Shown: positions 9,050-18,226 of the stretch, piece after piece
Position numbering within the stretch: the first letter of the stretch is position 1
How the letters are laid out: every line of letters starts with the position of its first letter
Position numbers and translations under genes: made by a program
The notes under the pieces: generated by a model
The model's input: only the letters and a program-made list of their open reading frames with translations
Told to the model about the DNA's origin: nothing
Database searches by the model: none
Origin: Salinarimonas soli
Lineage (GTDB): Bacteria; Pseudomonadota; Alphaproteobacteria; Rhizobiales; Beijerinckiaceae
Assembly (NCBI RefSeq): GCF_008386575.1
Contig: NZ_VUOA01000025.1
Location: 39,378 to 103,377 of the forward strand
Length of the DNA: 64,000 nt
Reading direction: 5' to 3'

Positions 9050-9408
9050 CGCCGTTCCCTTCGTCTGGCTCACGCGTCGCGCCCGAAGCCGACCGCCGCG
9101 TGGGGAAGGGTTCTCCAATCCCCGCCCCTCCGCTTCCCCGTTCGCACGTCCGCATGGCGCCGCCGCGCGGCCCGCGATCCGCTCGTGGATGACGTGCCAG
9201 GTGTCCGGAACGAACGCACGTTCCGCGAGGGCGGCGCCCTCGGGCAAGGCGGACGCGAAAGACCCCGAATCCCCGATCCTTCAAAGACGAGGGACGACGT
9301 GCGCTCCGCCGGAGCTCAAGCGAGCGCGGGGAGCCCGCACGGCGAACCCCCGCCCCGGCCTCGCGCGTGCCCTGCGGCTCGATCGAGCCCCGACCCTGGA
9401 GATCCACC
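9050..9408. promoter_or_regulatory. Divergent intergenic region with inverted repeat
   Basis: This 359-bp gap separates the AhpD-like gene (minus) from the DUF417 operon (plus) and holds no convincing gene. A perfect 7-bp inverted repeat with a 6-bp spacer, CGGAACG-n6-CGTTCCG, lies at 9206-9225. Its central position makes it a candidate operator for both promoters. No -35/-10 elements could be assigned. Confidence 0.4.
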
Positions 9409-10035
9409 ATGAACACCACGATCCGCCGCACCCTGGAAGCGGTGTCCAGCCGGGGGTCGGGCCGCATCGGCACGCATGCCATGCGGGTCGCGATCGCGAT
9501 CATCTTCCTGTGGATCGGCGGACTGAAGTTCGCGCCCTACGAGGCCGACAGCATCACGCCCTTCGTGGCGAACAGCCCCGTCATGTCGTTCTTCTACGGG
9601 CATCCGGACCAGTACAAGCCGCACCTGACGCGCGAGGGCGAGCTCAAGCCCGCCGAGCGGTCCTGGCAGGAGCAGAACCGCACCTACATCTTCTCCAAGG
9701 GACTCGGCGTCGTCGAGATCTCGATCGGGCTCCTTGTGCTGGTGGGCGTCGCATCCCGCCGCCTCGGCCTGCTTGGCGCCGTTCTCGCCTTCCTCACGCC
9801 CTTCGTCACGCTCTCCTTCCTCGTCACGACGCCCGAGGTCTGGGTCCAGCCCCTGGGCGACGCGCAATACGGATTTCCCTACCTCTCGGGCGCCGGGCGG
9901 CTCGTGTTGAAGGACGTCGCCCTCCTGGCCGGCGGCTGGCTCGTGGTGGCCGACAGCGCCCGCGCCGTGCTGGAGCATGCCGCGCGGGCCCGCAGCGCCG
10001 CTCCCGCCCGTTCGACCCTCGCGGCCGGGACCTGA
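9409..10035 (+). CDS. DUF417 family membrane protein (YkgB-like)
   Basis: A 208-residue membrane protein with about four hydrophobic helices and the family motif FLWIGGLKFAPYEADSITPFVANSP near residues 34-58. Relatives include E. coli YkgB/RclC, induced by reactive chlorine; the molecular role is unknown. ATG 9409 follows CTGGAG and was preferred to an upstream in-frame ATG at 9367 without a ribosome site. It is 44 bp upstream of a metallo-hydrolase gene and divergent from an AhpD-like peroxidase gene, a context in keeping with oxidant defence. Confidence 0.88.
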   Translation: MNTTIRRTLEAVSSRGSGRIGTHAMRVAIAIIFLWIGGLKFAPYEADSITPFVANSPVMSFFYGHPDQYKPHLTREGELKPAERSWQEQNRTYIFSKGLGVVEISIGLLVLVGVASRRLGLLGAVLAFLTPFVTLSFLVTTPEVWVQPLGDAQYGFPYLSGAGRLVLKDVALLAGGWLVVADSARAVLEHAARARSAAPARSTLAAGT

Positions 10036-10079
10036 GGGCCCAGCCCGTCCGGGCCGCCCGATCACGAGGAGAGACCGCC

Positions 10080-10961
10080 ATGCCCGAAGCCCTCACGCTC
10101 ATGCTCGGCGACGTCTCGGTCACCCGGGTGACCGAGCAGCGCGGGCCCGGCTACACCCCGCACGACCTCTATCCGGATTGGGATGCGGCCGTGCTCGCCG
10201 AGAACCGGGGGATGATGATCCCGGGCTGCTACGACGAGGCGGCGGGGCGCTTCATCGCGAGCATCCACACCTGGGTGATCCGGACGCGCCACCACACGAT
10301 CCTCGTCGACAGCTGCTGCGGCAACAACAAGCATCGCCCGCACATCCCCCGCTTCCACCAGCTCGACACCCCCTTCCTCAACCGCCTCGCCGCGGCCGGC
10401 GTCACGCCGGAATCGGTCGATTTCGTCCTGTGCACCCACCTTCACGCCGACCATTGCGGCTGGAACACGCGCCTCGTCGACGGGCGCTGGGTGCCCACCT
10501 TCCCGAACGCCCGCTACGTCTTCTCGAAGGCGGAGCACGACCACTGGTCGGGACCGGCCGGGCGCGAGGGCTTCAACGCCGGCGTCTTCGAGGACAGTGT
10601 GCTGCCCGTGATCGCCTCGGGCCAGTCGCACCTGATCGACGGCGAGGGGTCCGTGGGCGACGGCCTCACCTTCCACCCCACCCCCGGCCACAGCCCCGGC
10701 CATGTCGCGATCCGCCTGAGGGGCGCCGACCGCCAGGGCCTGTTCGCGGGCGACATCATGCACCAGCCGCTCCAGATCGTCCGCCCGGACTGGAACAGCA
10801 GCTTCTGCCTCGACCCCGAGGCCGCCCGGGCCTCGCGCCGCTGGCTTCTGGAGGAGGCCGCCGAGCGGGCAGCGACCGTGTTCACGGCCCATTTCGCCCA
10901 GTCCTCGGCCGGCGTCGTGAGCCGGCGGGGCGAGCGCTTCGACTGGCGCTTCGCCGAATGA
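10080..10961 (+). CDS. Metallo-beta-lactamase-fold hydrolase
   Basis: A 293-residue MBL-fold protein with the zinc motif THLHADHCGWN (His120, His122, Asp124, His125), a later GHSPGHVA element (third zinc histidine) and a late FTAHFAQSS element. The sequence resembles quorum-quenching lactonase or parathion-hydrolase-like MBL proteins; the substrate cannot be told. No signal peptide is seen. ATG 10080 follows GAGGAGAG. It sits between the DUF417 gene and an alpha/beta hydrolase gene, spaced 11 bp from the latter, and these probably form one transcript. Confidence 0.87.
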   Translation: MPEALTLMLGDVSVTRVTEQRGPGYTPHDLYPDWDAAVLAENRGMMIPGCYDEAAGRFIASIHTWVIRTRHHTILVDSCCGNNKHRPHIPRFHQLDTPFLNRLAAAGVTPESVDFVLCTHLHADHCGWNTRLVDGRWVPTFPNARYVFSKAEHDHWSGPAGREGFNAGVFEDSVLPVIASGQSHLIDGEGSVGDGLTFHPTPGHSPGHVAIRLRGADRQGLFAGDIMHQPLQIVRPDWNSSFCLDPEAARASRRWLLEEAAERAATVFTAHFAQSSAGVVSRRGERFDWRFAE

Positions 10962-10972
10962 GAGGTCCTTCC

Positions 10973-11977
10973 ATGCCGGATCCGCGCCATGCCTCCTTGA
11001 GGGGAGCGCCCTTCGCCGACGACGCGATCGTGTCGGAGGATCACATGATCCCGAGCGACACGCCGGGGATCCGCCTGTTCGTGCGGGGCAAGCGGGCGGC
11101 GGGCCTCGCCACCTATGCCCCCGAGCGGACGATCCTCCTGGTGCACGGCTCCTCCTACCCGGCCGCCTCCGCCTTCGACCTCCCGCATGCGGGCCTGTCG
11201 TGGCTCGACCATCTCGCCCGCCATGGCTACGACGCCTATTGCCTCGACGTGCGCGGCTACGGCCGCTCGACCCGGCCACCGGAGATGGACCATCCCGCGA
11301 GCCAGTCCTCCCCCGTCGTCCGCACCGAGACCGCCATCCGCGACGTCGGCGCCGCCGTCGCCTTCATCCTCGCGCGGCGCGGGATCCCGCGGCTCAGCCT
11401 CCTGGGCTGGTCCTGGGGCACCACCCTCATGGGGGCCTATGCGGCGGCGAACGGCGAGCGGGTCCACAAGCTCGTCCTGCTTGCCCCGCAATGGCTACGC
11501 ACCACGCCGAGCGCGTCGGACCAGGGGGGAGCCTTGGGCGCCTATCGCCTCATCACCCGCGAGGCGGCGCGCGAGCGCTGGCTGCGGGGCGTCCCGGAGC
11601 CCCTGCGCGCCGCGACCCTGCCCGACGACTGGTTCGAGGCCTGGGCGGACGCCACCTTCGCGACCGACCCATGGGGCGCGGCTCAGGCCGTCCCCGTCGT
11701 CCGCGCCCCGAACGGCACGGTCCAGGACAGCCGGGAGTACTGGGCCGCCGGCCGGCCCTTCTACGATCCAGGCGACATCCGGGCTCCCGTGCTCGCCGTT
11801 CACGGCGAATGGGACGCCGAGTTCTCCACGGACATGGTCCAGGCCTATGTCCGCCGCCTCACGGGCGCGCCCTATTGGCGCTGGGTCGAGATCGGGGCCG
11901 GCACCCACACCTTCATCCTCGAGACGGGCCGATGGCAGGCGCTCGACGCCGTCCAGGCCTTTCTCGACGAGGATTGA
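10973..11977 (+). CDS. Alpha/beta hydrolase
   Basis: A 334-residue hydrolase with oxyanion-hole segment LVHGSSYP (about residues 56-63), nucleophile elbow GWSWG (Ser147), an acidic residue after AVHGEWDAEF and a catalytic-type His in AGTHTFI near the C terminus. It is probably a serine esterase or lipase-like enzyme acting on a small ester or amide. The chosen ATG 10973 has GAGAGG 9 bp upstream; an ATG at 10958 overlapping the previous stop has no ribosome site. Confidence 0.85.
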   Translation: MPDPRHASLRGAPFADDAIVSEDHMIPSDTPGIRLFVRGKRAAGLATYAPERTILLVHGSSYPAASAFDLPHAGLSWLDHLARHGYDAYCLDVRGYGRSTRPPEMDHPASQSSPVVRTETAIRDVGAAVAFILARRGIPRLSLLGWSWGTTLMGAYAAANGERVHKLVLLAPQWLRTTPSASDQGGALGAYRLITREAARERWLRGVPEPLRAATLPDDWFEAWADATFATDPWGAAQAVPVVRAPNGTVQDSREYWAAGRPFYDPGDIRAPVLAVHGEWDAEFSTDMVQAYVRRLTGAPYWRWVEIGAGTHTFILETGRWQALDAVQAFLDED

Positions 11978-12053
11978 ACGGGCGGGAGCCCTGTCGGGCG
12001 ACGCCCCAAAACCGAATGCACGTCCGCACGCGATCCCACGAGTCGAGGACCCC

Positions 12054-13094
12054 ATGCTTCCCCAAGCCCCCGAAGGAGCCAACGCCGAGCGCCTGCGCCG
12101 GCTTCTGCGCAGGCTCGACCAGGAGCCCGGGCCCCTGCCGGGCGGGGCGGCGGGCAGGCTCCCCCTGCTCGACACGGTCCTGTCCGTCGGGATGGCGGAG
12201 CTCGACCTCGACGGGCGCATCGTCTGCGCCAACCACGCGTTCTGCCGCCTCGCCGGCCTGGCCCTTCGCGACCTCGTCGGCCGGCACTTCACGGAGCTGT
12301 CGCATCCCGAGCACGTCCTGAGCGACATCATCGATTTCGGAGCCCTGGTCCAGGGCGAGGCGGTGACGCTGCGCCAGGGCATGAGATGCCTGGCGGGGGC
12401 CGTGCCCGTGGAGGCGACGCTGTGCGCCGTGCTCGATGACCAGGGGCGTCCCGAGTCGGTGATCCGCTTCGTCCAGGAGCGGACGACGGGCCCGGGCGGC
12501 ATGGGGGCCGACGGGACCGTGCTCGATCTCGCCCACCGCCTGAAGAACACGCTGTCGATCGTCCAGTCGCTCGCGGGCGAGGCCTTCGCGAGAGCCGGGG
12601 TGCCCCCGGCGGTCCAGTCCACGTTCTACGGGCGCCTCGCTGCGCTCGGCCGGGCGCACGAGGTGCACGAGGAGGCCCGGCGGGACGCCACGGTCCAATG
12701 CCTCGTCGAGCGCGAGCTGCGCCCCTTCCGGCGGGATGGGGGCTCGGTCAGTGTGGAGGGCCCCTCGATCCTGCTGCCGTCGCGCTCGGCCTTCCTGTTC
12801 AGCCTCGCCCTGCACGAGCTCGCGACGAACTCGGCGAAATACGGCGCCTTCGCCCGGCCCGGCGGGCATGTCCGGATCGTGGTCGACCGGGCGGGACCGG
12901 TGACGGAGTTTGTCTGGCGCGAGACGGGCGCCCCGCCCGTCCGCCCTCCCGCCGTTCGCGGCTTCGGCACCCGGCTCGTCGAGCGCTGCCTCGCGGCGGG
13001 CCTGGGCGGCTCCGTCACCTGGGAGTTCGCGCCCCACGGGCTCACCTGCACCAACGCCGGAGCGCCCCGGCTCCCGTTGCGGGGGCATCCCTAA
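12054..13094 (+). CDS. PAS-HWE sensor histidine kinase
   Basis: A 346-residue cytoplasmic sensor kinase. A PAS domain spans about residues 38-140. The dimerisation/phosphoacceptor helix is LAHRLKNTLSIV with His161. The ATPase region has the N-box ALHELATNSAKYGAF, a WRE tripeptide (VWRETGAPP) and the GFGTRLVER G-box. These are the H, W and E marks of the HWE kinase family common in Hyphomicrobiales. No membrane helix is present. No response regulator is adjacent, so the partner is unknown; HWE kinases often feed PhyR in the general stress response. Confidence 0.9.
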   Translation: MLPQAPEGANAERLRRLLRRLDQEPGPLPGGAAGRLPLLDTVLSVGMAELDLDGRIVCANHAFCRLAGLALRDLVGRHFTELSHPEHVLSDIIDFGALVQGEAVTLRQGMRCLAGAVPVEATLCAVLDDQGRPESVIRFVQERTTGPGGMGADGTVLDLAHRLKNTLSIVQSLAGEAFARAGVPPAVQSTFYGRLAALGRAHEVHEEARRDATVQCLVERELRPFRRDGGSVSVEGPSILLPSRSAFLFSLALHELATNSAKYGAFARPGGHVRIVVDRAGPVTEFVWRETGAPPVRPPAVRGFGTRLVERCLAAGLGGSVTWEFAPHGLTCTNAGAPRLPLRGHP

Positions 13095-13175
13095 AGGGCG
13101 CCGGCCTCGAGGGGGCGCGTCACGGGCGGGCGCCTGGCCTATGATGCGGGCGGTGCCCCCATCCGGAGCGGATGC

Positions 13176-13514
13176 GTGATCTTCGAGCGATACGGCGGCT
13201 GGGTCCTGCTCCATCTCCTGTCCGAGTGGGTGATCCGGATCGGGCTTGCCGTCAGGATCCCCGCGCGGCGCTCGCCCGAGGCGACGCGGACCTGGCTCCT
13301 GCTCGCGCTCCTCCTGCCGTGGCCCGCCCTGATCCTCGATGCCCTGATCGGCCGCCCGACCTATCCGGGCTGGCGGCGCGAGCGCTATGCGGGCCTGTCG
13401 GCCTGGACGACCCTTCAGGCCCGGCACGTCGCGACGACGGCTGTTCTGAGCCGGCCCCCGCGCGCCTCTCAACCCTCGGGATGGGCTCCTACCTTGCCGC
13501 GAAAGACCCGGTAG
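13176..13514 (+). pseudogene. Truncated cardiolipin synthase N-terminus
   Basis: A GTG-started reading frame of 112 codons. Residues 1-65 look like the membrane N-terminus of a PLD-type cardiolipin synthase (two hydrophobic helices around VLLHLLSEWVIRIGL and WLLLALLLPWPALILDALIG, then RPTYPGWRRERYAGL). The PLD nuclease N-terminal extension and both HKD catalytic domains (about 400 residues) are missing. The frame then loses resemblance and runs 46 bp into the 3' end of cioB on the other strand. It is best read as a remnant of a full-length gene, cut by a deletion or rearrangement; a short membrane peptide is possible but less likely. Confidence 0.55.
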
Positions 13515-14461
13515 GCATAGGCCTGGTAGGTGACCACGACGGGCAGGACGAGCACTAGGCCGACCCCGATGAAGGCGAGGGTCTGGGGATCCGCCGCGCC
13601 GTCCCAGACCGTCACGGAGCGGGGCACGACGAAGGGCCACAGGCTCACGATCAGGCCGAGGAAGCCCAGGAGGAAGAGCCCGATCCCGAGAAGGAAGGGG
13701 CGGGTCTCGTCCGGCCCGGGCACGGCCCGCCAGACGGCGACGACGACCGCGGCCGTCACGAGCGGCACGGGGGCCAGGAGGGCGACGTTCGGCCAGGCGA
13801 ACCAGCGGTCGCGCACCTCGGGGATTGTGGCGGTCCAGGCGCTCACCAGGGCCATCATCACGGCCACCACCACGATCGCGCCCCGGGCCGCCCCCCGGGC
13901 GAAGGCCTGGGTCGGGCCGTCCGTGCGCCAGATGATCCAGCCGGCGCCGAGCAGCGCATAGCCCCCGAGGAGGCCAAGGCCGCACAGCGCGCCCAGCGGC
14001 GTGAACGACCCGAAGGTCCCGCCCGCGAACATCCCGTCCGCGACCGGCACGCCGCCGATGAAGCCGCCGAGCACGAAGCCCTGGCCCAGCACGGCGAGGA
14101 CCGACCCGCCGGAAAAGGCCCAGTCCCACAGGACCTGCAACCGCGTCGCGTGGCCCCGGAAGCCGAAGGCCACGCCCCGGGCGACGAGCCCGAACAGCAT
14201 CATCATGACCGGCAGGTAGAAGGCCGGCAGCAGGATGTAGTACGCGGCCGGGAAGGCGGCGAAGAGCAGCGTGCCGCCCATGACGAGCCAGGTCTCGTTG
14301 CCGTCCCAGACGGGTTCGACGCTCTCCATCATGAGGTCCCGGTCCCGGTCGCGCGGGGCGGCGAGGAACAGGATGCCGATGCCGAGATCGAAGCCGTCCA
14401 GCAGCACGTAGAAGACGATCACGAGGGCCGCCAGCGCGGCGAAGGCGAGGGGCAGGTCCAT
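13469..14461 (-). CDS. cioB: Cyanide-insensitive bd oxidase subunit II
   Basis: A 330-residue integral membrane protein of the CydB/CioB family with about eight hydrophobic helices. The N-terminal FYVLLDGFDLGIGILF motif and the EPVWDGNETWLVMGG motif (about residues 47-61) are diagnostic. With subunit I it forms a bd-type quinol oxidase that reduces O2 to water without pumping protons. It begins 3 bp after the cioA stop, so the two are one transcription unit. Its last 46 bp overlap the remnant cardiolipin synthase frame on the opposite strand. Confidence 0.93.
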   Translation of the reverse strand: MDLPLAFAALAALVIVFYVLLDGFDLGIGILFLAAPRDRDRDLMMESVEPVWDGNETWLVMGGTLLFAAFPAAYYILLPAFYLPVMMMLFGLVARGVAFGFRGHATRLQVLWDWAFSGGSVLAVLGQGFVLGGFIGGVPVADGMFAGGTFGSFTPLGALCGLGLLGGYALLGAGWIIWRTDGPTQAFARGAARGAIVVVAVMMALVSAWTATIPEVRDRWFAWPNVALLAPVPLVTAAVVVAVWRAVPGPDETRPFLLGIGLFLLGFLGLIVSLWPFVVPRSVTVWDGAADPQTLAFIGVGLVLVLPVVVTYQAYAYRVFRGKVGAHPEG

Positions 14462-14464
14462 GGC

Positions 14465-15871
14465 TCACTCCCCGGGGATCGCGTCGTGGCGAAGGCCGCC
14501 CATCCTTGGGCGGGCGGCGAGGACGGGCGCGGCGGCGTCCGGGCTCAAGGGCACGTCGCCCTCCTCGATCGCCGGCCCGGCCCAGACCAGGCGCGCCAGG
14601 AACCAGACGAAGGCGGCGAACAGGACGCCGTAGACGGCGACGAACATCGCGAAGGAGGCCGTCACGGCCCCCACCTGGAGCGGCGAGGCGGCGTCGGCGG
14701 TGCGCAGGAGGCCATAGACCACGTAGGGCTGGCGCCCCGTCTCCGTGGTGATCCAGCCCGCCAGGACCGCGACGAAGCCCAAGGGCGCGACCGCCATCGA
14801 GAGCGCCAGGAACCACCGCGTCCCGGTCAGGCGCCCGCGCCAGCGCAGCACGGCGCCGATCACCGCCGTCAGGGCGAGGAGGAGGCCGATGCCCACCATG
14901 ATGCGGAACGCGAAGAACACGATCGGCACCACGGGCCACTGGTCGCGCGGGAACTCCTTGAGGCCGCGCACGACCCCGTCCCAGCTGTGGGTGAGGTAGA
15001 GGCTCGCGACGTGGGGCACCTCGACGGCGTAGAGGTTGCGGGCCTGGGTCATGTCGGGCCAGGCGAAGATCGTCATGGGGGCGCCGGCCCGGGTCTCCCA
15101 GGCGCCCTCCATGGCGGCGAGCTTGGCGGGTTGGTGGACGAAGGTGTTGCGCCCGTGCAGGTCGCCCAGCACGATCTGGGCAGGGGTCAGGACGAGCGCC
15201 GCCCACATCGCGATGGAGAAGGCCATGCGGGCCGTCTCGCCGTGCATGCCGCGCCACAGATGGACCGCCGAGATGCCGGCGACCATGAACGACGTCGTGA
15301 CGAGGCTCGCGCACACCATGTGGGCCAGCCGGTAGGGAAAGGAGGGCGTGAACACCGCCGCCCACCAATCGACCACGTGGAAGATGCCGTTCGCGTCGGC
15401 TACGGCGCCCCCGGGCGTCTGCATCCAGGAATTGGCGGCGATGATCCAGGTGGTGCTGAGCAGGGTGCCGAGCGCGACCATGCAGCAGGCGAAGGCGTAG
15501 GCGCCGCGCCCGACGCGCTTCTCGCCGACGAGCACGATCCCGATGAAGCCCGCCTCGAGGAAGAAGGCCGTGAGCGCCTCGTACATCAGGAAGGGCCCGA
15601 TCACGTTGCTCACGGACCGCGAGAAGCCCGCCCAGTTGGCCCCGATCTGGTAGCTCAGCACGATCCCCGAGATCACGCCGAGGCCGAAGGCGAGCGCGAA
15701 GATGCGGGACCAGAACCGCAGCAGGTCCCGATAGACGGTGCGTCCGGTGCGCCACCAGGCGAGGCTGAGGCCCGCCAGGAACACGGCAAGCCCGATCGTG
15801 AAGGTCGGCCACAGGATATGGAACGCGATGGTGAACGCGAACTGCATCCGGGCGACGTCGACGGCGTCCAT
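14465..15871 (-). CDS. cioA: Cyanide-insensitive bd oxidase subunit I
   Basis: A 468-residue membrane protein, the haem-bearing quinol oxidase subunit. His18 (in FAFTIAFHILWP) matches a haem ligand of CydA. The quinol-binding Q-loop is short, and the motif GRQPYVVYGLLRTADA is the CIO variant, distinguishing it from E. coli CydA. CIO enzymes are less cyanide-sensitive and are used under low oxygen, cyanide or oxidative stress. They could reoxidise quinol produced by the formate dehydrogenase in this window. No FNR-like palindrome was found upstream. cydX, cydC and cydD are not seen nearby. Confidence 0.93.
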   Translation of the reverse strand: MDAVDVARMQFAFTIAFHILWPTFTIGLAVFLAGLSLAWWRTGRTVYRDLLRFWSRIFALAFGLGVISGIVLSYQIGANWAGFSRSVSNVIGPFLMYEALTAFFLEAGFIGIVLVGEKRVGRGAYAFACCMVALGTLLSTTWIIAANSWMQTPGGAVADANGIFHVVDWWAAVFTPSFPYRLAHMVCASLVTTSFMVAGISAVHLWRGMHGETARMAFSIAMWAALVLTPAQIVLGDLHGRNTFVHQPAKLAAMEGAWETRAGAPMTIFAWPDMTQARNLYAVEVPHVASLYLTHSWDGVVRGLKEFPRDQWPVVPIVFFAFRIMVGIGLLLALTAVIGAVLRWRGRLTGTRWFLALSMAVAPLGFVAVLAGWITTETGRQPYVVYGLLRTADAASPLQVGAVTASFAMFVAVYGVLFAAFVWFLARLVWAGPAIEEGDVPLSPDAAAPVLAARPRMGGLRHDAIPGE

Positions 15872-16165
15872 GCTGGGATCTCCTGCGCGTTCGCGCGACG
15901 CCGCCCGGGGCCGAAGGGGCGTGGCGCGGCGCGCCTGTGATCCGGGCGGTTCGCCCCCGGCACGGGCGGCTCCCGCCCATGAGAGCCGTCAACCCTAGCC
16001 GCCTGCCGCGGCAGGTCTTTCGCCCCCGGCCCCCTTTGCCGGATTCGCACGTCCGGCCCCCTCGCCGCCCGCCTGGCCGCGATCGTTCGCGAAAGACGGG
16101 CGGGCCGCGAGCGCCCCTGATCGGCGGGCGTCAACCCCGGCGCCGCGAGCCCACGAGGTCCGCCC

Positions 16166-16678
16166 ATGCTCCGATCATCCGCCCGGCGTCCCGCGCACCG
16201 GCTGGCCCTCGCGGCCCTGGCCGGATCCCTCGCCTTTGCGCCCGCGGCCTATGCCGATGGTCTCGATTGCGGGCCGGCGATCCCTGCGTCGTCGCCCGCC
16301 CCGGACCTCGGGCCGGCGGTGGCCGGGGGCGAGGATCCGGCGCGCCTCGCCGATGCGGCAGCGCGGCTTCGGGCCGGGGGCCTGGACGATCTCGAGGTGA
16401 TCGACGGGCTGGTCGGCGCCTATTGCCGCTCGGTGTCCAGCCTTCCGGGGCTGACCCGCCACGAGCGGGTCGCGCGGGTGCGCGCCTTCGCGGCCCGGGC
16501 GACCGAGGCGGTCTATGGTTCGGACGACGAGGCGGCGATCCTCGTCGACCTGCCGCTGGCGCCAAAGACCCTCGCCGGCGTCGACGACGCGGCCCGCAAG
16601 GAGGGTCTCTCCCGGGTCGCCTGGATTCGCCGGACCCTCGCCCGCGCCCTCCCCTCCGGCCCGTCGCCGAGCCGGTGA
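16166..16678 (+). CDS. Exported hypothetical protein
   Basis: A 170-residue protein with a clear Sec signal peptide (basic residues 1-11, hydrophobic core to AYADG at about residue 31). The mature part has a short Pro-rich start and then a helical domain (DLEVIDGLVGAYCRSV, LTRHERVARVRAFAARATEAVY). Two cysteines occur in the mature part (DCGPA and AYCRS) and could form a disulfide. The family is not recognised. It is oriented away from cioAB and lies 174 bp before dps. Confidence 0.7.
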   Translation: MLRSSARRPAHRLALAALAGSLAFAPAAYADGLDCGPAIPASSPAPDLGPAVAGGEDPARLADAAARLRAGGLDDLEVIDGLVGAYCRSVSSLPGLTRHERVARVRAFAARATEAVYGSDDEAAILVDLPLAPKTLAGVDDAARKEGLSRVAWIRRTLARALPSGPSPSR

Positions 16679-16852
16679 GCCACGACGGTGCTGCACCGAA
16701 ACCGACAAGCGGAGCACGGGCTCGAAATCATCGGCGCCGTGCCGACGCCAGGATGGGCGCGGACCGCGCAGCCGGGGCCAGCCCCGCCCGGCTCGAGATC
16801 GCGCGCGCCTTCACCCCGCCCCGAAGCCTGAACCCCTGCAAGGAGCCCTCCC

Positions 16853-17386
16853 ATGACATCGATGCCCAGCCTTCTCCACCGCCAGGCCAGCGCGCTGCGC
16901 GGCCCGAGCGACCTGCCGCAATCGGCGGTGCACGACATCGCGGGGGCGCTGAACGCGATCCTCGCCGACACGTTCGCGCTCTATCTCAAGACGCGGAACT
17001 TCCACTGGCACGTCAGCGGCCCGCATTTCCGCGACTATCACCTGCTCCTCGACGAGCAGGCGGCGCAGCTCCTCCCGATCATCGACGTGCTCGCCGAGCG
17101 GGTGCGCAAGCTCGGCGAGACGACGATCCGCTCGGTCGGCCACGTCGCGCGCCTGGCGCGGATCCCCGACAACGATGCGGTCTTTGTCGAGCCCAGCGAC
17201 ATGCTGGCCGAGCTGCGCGACGACACGCTCGCCTACACGGCGCGCCTGCGCGAGGCGCACGATCTGTGCGACAGCCACCGCGACGTGGCGACCGCGAGCG
17301 TGCTCGAACCGCTCATCGACGAGGCCGAGCGGCGGGTCTGGTTCCTGTTCGAGGCCGGACGTCGCGCCGATTCCAGCGGCCACTGA
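16853..17386 (+). CDS. dps: Dps-like DNA-binding ferritin
   Basis: A 177-residue Dps family protein that oxidises and stores iron using H2O2 and protects DNA. The ferroxidase-site pattern is present: YLKTRNFHWHVSGPHFRDYHLLLDEQA (about residues 44-70) with the conserved His, Asp and Glu. A second helix carries DVLAERVRKLGE. The N-terminal 20 residues have few lysines, so DNA binding may be weak. AAGGAG precedes the ATG. It probably belongs with the other oxidative-stress genes of the window. Confidence 0.93.
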   Translation: MTSMPSLLHRQASALRGPSDLPQSAVHDIAGALNAILADTFALYLKTRNFHWHVSGPHFRDYHLLLDEQAAQLLPIIDVLAERVRKLGETTIRSVGHVARLARIPDNDAVFVEPSDMLAELRDDTLAYTARLREAHDLCDSHRDVATASVLEPLIDEAERRVWFLFEAGRRADSSGH

Positions 17387-17500
17387 GCTGCCGGCCTGGA
17401 GATGACGCCGGTGCTCCGCAGGGGCGCCGGCATCGTCGCTGTCCGGCGGGTCGGTTCGCCTGTGGGCCCAGCCGGACGAGCGGGGCGTAAAGCCGGCCCT

Positions 17501-18226
17501 TCACCGCCCCGCGATGGGGCGCCGTCGCGAAGCGACGGAGAGCCATGCCGCGGCGAGCGCCGCCACCACGGCCGGGCAGGCGAGGTCGATCGCGCCCGGC
17601 GGTCCGTGCAGCACCGCCAGGGTGCCCGCGCCCGCGCCCGACAGGACCGCGAGCCACAAGGCCAGATAGGGCGCGGCGGCGCGGATCGAGGATATTCCCC
17701 GAAGCGCGTCCACGAAGGCCCGGGCCGCCTGGATCAGGGTGCCCGTGATCGCGACGAGGCTCACGGGGACGCCGCCGACCTGACGCGCGACGGCGTTCTG
17801 AAGCCCCATCGCCGCGGCGAGGACGAGGAGCGTCGCGATGGGCGCTGCGTTCGCCCCCGCGCTCGCGGCCGCGACGGCGAGCAGCACCGCCTCGATCGCG
17901 ATGAAGGCGGGCTCGCCGCGGGGGCCGAGAGCGCCCCGCAGGAGCTCGCCCCCAACGATGCCGGCCAGGAACGCGCCGATCAGCCCCGCGAGCGCTGCCG
18001 CGTGCCCCATGTCCAGGGTGACCGTCGCGACGGCGAGCAGGGTGCTGTTGCCGCTCATGAACGACGGGTACCCCGCATGGGCGCGCAACATGCCGACCGC
18101 GTCGACCCAGCCCGTGAGGGCTCCGAGCGTCAGGGTCAGGGCGAACCCGCCCGGCGGATCGCGGGCGATGCGGCTCGCCGCGTCGGCGGCCCGCGCCTGA
18201 CCGCTCCCCGACCCGCCGGCTGTCAT
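17501..18226 (-). CDS. DUF1275 (YoaK-like) membrane protein
   Basis: A 241-residue membrane protein with about six hydrophobic helices. Family marks include GALTGWVDAVGML near residue 36, the GNSTLLAVA segment following SFMS, and MGLQNAVARQ near residue 140. DUF1275 proteins are widespread, and their transport or other function is unknown. It is divergent from the oxalate decarboxylase gene across 312 bp; the shared region is the promoter zone of both genes. Confidence 0.85.
   Translation of the reverse strand: MTAGGSGSGQARAADAASRIARDPPGGFALTLTLGALTGWVDAVGMLRAHAGYPSFMSGNSTLLAVATVTLDMGHAAALAGLIGAFLAGIVGGELLRGALGPRGEPAFIAIEAVLLAVAAASAGANAAPIATLLVLAAAMGLQNAVARQVGGVPVSLVAITGTLIQAARAFVDALRGISSIRAAAPYLALWLAVLSGAGAGTLAVLHGPPGAIDLACPAVVAALAAAWLSVASRRRPIAGR

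Noticed and set aside
15872-16165. Possible FNR/FixK box upstream of cioAB
   Set aside because: No TTGAT-n4-ATCAA-like palindrome was found.
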